Shown one piece after another: positions 6,870-8,882 of a DNA stretch of 8,882 nt. The DNA is from Nitrospirales bacterium (lineage in GTDB: Bacteria > Nitrospirota > Nitrospiria > Nitrospirales > UBA2166). The position numbers and the translations under genes were made by a program. The stretch spans positions 1 through 8,882 of the forward strand of contig JAJDBL010000089.1 in assembly GCA_029261375.1 (NCBI GenBank), given 5' to 3'. Under the pieces are notes generated by a model. The model made no database searches, was not told the origin of the DNA, and saw nothing but the letters and a program-made list of their open reading frames with translations. Positions within the stretch are counted from its first letter, which is position 1; each line of letters begins with the position of its first letter.

Positions 6870-8753
6870 TTAGACAGCAGGCGATCTAGGCGGCTTTGAA
6901 GGAGCCACCACACTAGCAATCGGTGTATCTGCTGGCCGATAGGTCGGTACAACTTTCTTCAGTGTATCAATCACTCGACGCGTGTCACCAGCGCTCGAAT
7001 ACTTTTCCAAGTCACGAAGAGTCACGGATAGGTGCTCTGGATCAGGCACATAACTCGATTGAATCTTCATGACCCTTGGTGTTGAAGAGGGCTCGATTAA
7101 CTCATTCGTATCCGTGAGGGCTTCATGAAGCTTCTCTCCTGGACGACGCCCCACAAATGTGACCGCAATATCTTCGTCAGGCACAAAGCCAGACAAGCGG
7201 ATCATATTCCGCGCCAAGTCGGCGATCTTAATTGGCTCGCCCATATCGAGCACAAAGAGCTCACCGCCTTTGGCGAGGGCCGCAGCATACAAGACAAGCT
7301 GAACTGCCTCGGGAATCGACATGAAATATCGACTCATTTCCGGGTGCGTGACGGTGACGGGTCCGCCACCCTGGATCTGCTCGAGGAACCGAGGAACCAC
7401 ACTCCCCGTGCTGCCCAAGACGTTTCCAAACCGAACCCCAGCAAACGCATCGCCATTGGCCGACTGAATCCCCTGCATCAAGAGTTCGGCGACACGCTTC
7501 GTCGCCCCCATTACACTTGACGGACTGACGGCTTTGTCAGTCGAGATAAGGATAAAACGATGGACATGATGGCGTTGAGCAGCCTCGGCTAATACCTGAG
7601 TTCCGATGATGTTGTTCTTCACCGCTTCGCAGGGATTGGCCTCCATGAGTGGCACATGTTTATGAGCAGCGGCATGGAAAATAACCTCTGGCTGGTGTTC
7701 AGCCAGAACCGCGTCAACCCGTTTTCTGTCAGTCACATCACCGATCACTGCATGTAAGGGCCACGCCCTATTCTCTGATATCAATTCGTTAACCACAGTA
7801 TATAAGCCGTACTCATGGCGCTCAAAAAGGACCAACGCTGACGGGTGAAAACTGATGATCTGTCGACACAGCTCCGCACCAATCGATCCACCAGCGCCAG
7901 TGACCAACACGCGTTTCCCTTGGATCATCTTCTTCAGCGGCGCGGGGTCAAGCCCAATTGGGGCACGCTCTAACAGGTCATTGATGGAGAGACTCCGGAC
8001 CTGGCTCATATTGACATCACGACTTGTCAAATCTCTGAGATTTGGCAGCGTCTGAATCGGAACCTTGAACGGCACCAACGCCTTTAGGATCTCTCGTATC
8101 GGTCCTGGCGCGATCCCAGGGATCGCAATCAGAACAGCGTCTGGTCGCGTATCCTCCATGACCTTGGCGAGTGCACCACGAGTGCCAAGCACCTTGACTC
8201 CATGAATATAGTGCCCTACCTTCGTCGCATCGTCGTCAACAAACCCGACCGGTTCAAACTCGTAGTCCGGGTTGTTTTGCATATCACGCACAATGCGCTC
8301 GCCTGCTCCGCCGGCACCATAGATTAGTACCTGCTTTCCTGGCCTGTGACGTCCTACATCTCGATAGATCCGACGCGTAAGGCGACTCCCACCAAGCAAG
8401 GTGATGAGGACGAGCGAATCGATGAAGAAAATTGATCGTGGATAGGTATCCTCACCAAGCCCCCAATAGACCACCATGTAGAAGATGACGCTGCTAACCA
8501 CAACGGATCCAATGATCTTTCGGAGATCGTAGATTCCGACATACCTCCACAACCCCTCGTAGAGCCGGAATGGAATGAACGTCAACCCACGGATCACAAC
8601 AAGCCAGGGCAGCATGTCAACAAATCGCCCAAGAATATCAGGAGGAACTACTGGACCAAACTTCAGCCAAAAGGCGAGGTAGTTTGCGACCACAATAAAG
8701 GCCACGTGCAACATCACAATCAGTGGCCGGCGAAAATCGAGAAGCGTCCGCAT
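6870..8753 (-). CDS. Membrane-bound nucleotide-sugar 4,6-dehydratase (WbpM/CapD/PglF type)
   Basis: A 627-residue polysaccharide biosynthesis protein, the full-length two-Rossmann form. Four membrane segments occupy about residues 10-29, 43-64, 82-99 and 108-122. A first nucleotide-binding fold begins at GAGGAGE (146-152). The catalytic short-chain dehydrogenase domain begins at TGAGGSIG (285-292) and has STDKA (404-408), then M415 and K419 in place of the usual Tyr-x3-Lys; this Met variant is characteristic of WbpM-type 4,6-dehydratases. The expected reaction is NAD-dependent conversion of a UDP-N-acetylhexosamine to its 4-keto-6-deoxy form, at the inner face of the membrane, feeding capsule, O-antigen or glycoprotein sugars. 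The tail is proline-rich. ATG 8753 (MRTLLDFRRPL) is preferred; GTG 8762 in the same frame would add three residues. Neither has a clear ribosome site, so the start is uncertain. Other glycan genes, if any, would lie beyond the right edge. Confidence 0.93.
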   Translation of the reverse strand: MRTLLDFRRPLIVMLHVAFIVVANYLAFWLKFGPVVPPDILGRFVDMLPWLVVIRGLTFIPFRLYEGLWRYVGIYDLRKIIGSVVVSSVIFYMVVYWGLGEDTYPRSIFFIDSLVLITLLGGSRLTRRIYRDVGRHRPGKQVLIYGAGGAGERIVRDMQNNPDYEFEPVGFVDDDATKVGHYIHGVKVLGTRGALAKVMEDTRPDAVLIAIPGIAPGPIREILKALVPFKVPIQTLPNLRDLTSRDVNMSQVRSLSINDLLERAPIGLDPAPLKKMIQGKRVLVTGAGGSIGAELCRQIISFHPSALVLFERHEYGLYTVVNELISENRAWPLHAVIGDVTDRKRVDAVLAEHQPEVIFHAAAHKHVPLMEANPCEAVKNNIIGTQVLAEAAQRHHVHRFILISTDKAVSPSSVMGATKRVAELLMQGIQSANGDAFAGVRFGNVLGSTGSVVPRFLEQIQGGGPVTVTHPEMSRYFMSIPEAVQLVLYAAALAKGGELFVLDMGEPIKIADLARNMIRLSGFVPDEDIAVTFVGRRPGEKLHEALTDTNELIEPSSTPRVMKIQSSYVPDPEHLSVTLRDLEKYSSAGDTRRVIDTLKKVVPTYRPADTPIASVVAPSKPPRSPAV

Positions 8754-8882
8754 CAACAACACACCGGAACTATGCTACACACAGCAGCGCCACAACGTTC
8801 AGCACTCCCACTCGGTCGAAATACTTCGTCCATATACCACCTTTCAGCTACTCTGCATCGTTCTGTTGTCCATCATGTTCCA

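Noticed and set aside
7125..7520. 131-residue plus-strand open frame inside the dehydratase gene
   Set aside because: It is antisense to a well-conserved coding region, has no recognisable domain and no ribosome site; a shadow frame.

Overview
The window is an ordinary chromosomal, mostly housekeeping stretch of a bacterium. It shows intact bacterial families (PNPase, M16 peptidase, HU, UvrA, ComEA-like, membrane sugar-nucleotide dehydratase) with Shine-Dalgarno sites and a sigma70-type promoter. The proline-intercalating HU variant with an N-terminal PAKPMTKS stretch, the pnp-M16 pairing and the general protein character remind me of Nitrospirota (Nitrospira-like) genomes. That placement is inference from memory and has not been tested.

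Layout. Plus strand: the 3' nine-tenths of pnp, cut by the left edge (2-1891); an M16 zinc peptidase 18 bases downstream, probably co-transcribed (1910-3202); an intergenic stretch with a good promoter (3273-3301); a small HU-type DNA-binding protein (3358-3657); a stem-loop (3700-3723); and uvrA (3761-6373). Minus strand: a secreted single-domain ComEA-like helix-hairpin-helix protein (6416-6724), which converges on uvrA across 42 bases, and upstream of it a large membrane-bound nucleotide-sugar 4,6-dehydratase of the WbpM/CapD/PglF type (6870-8753). The last 129 bases hold the leader of that gene and nothing I can name.

The genes cover RNA turnover (pnp), protein quality or processing (M16), nucleoid structure (HU), nucleotide excision repair (UvrA), periplasmic DNA binding or uptake (ComEA-like) and surface glycan synthesis (dehydratase). 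Only pnp-M16 looks like a functional operon; the rest look like neighbours with their own signals.

I found no mobile element, CRISPR array, tRNA, rRNA, toxin-antitoxin pair or phage gene, and no convincing new system. The observation most worth a second look is that UvrA is about 70 residues short of E. coli UvrA. The deficit lies between the two halves of its second zinc module, where the DNA-contacting insertion domain normally sits, while the UvrB-binding domain, both ATPase sites and all three zinc modules are kept. Secondary points are substitutions in the PNPase active-site neighbourhood, a U-tract-free hairpin between hup and uvrA, and nested inverted repeats at the convergent gene junction.
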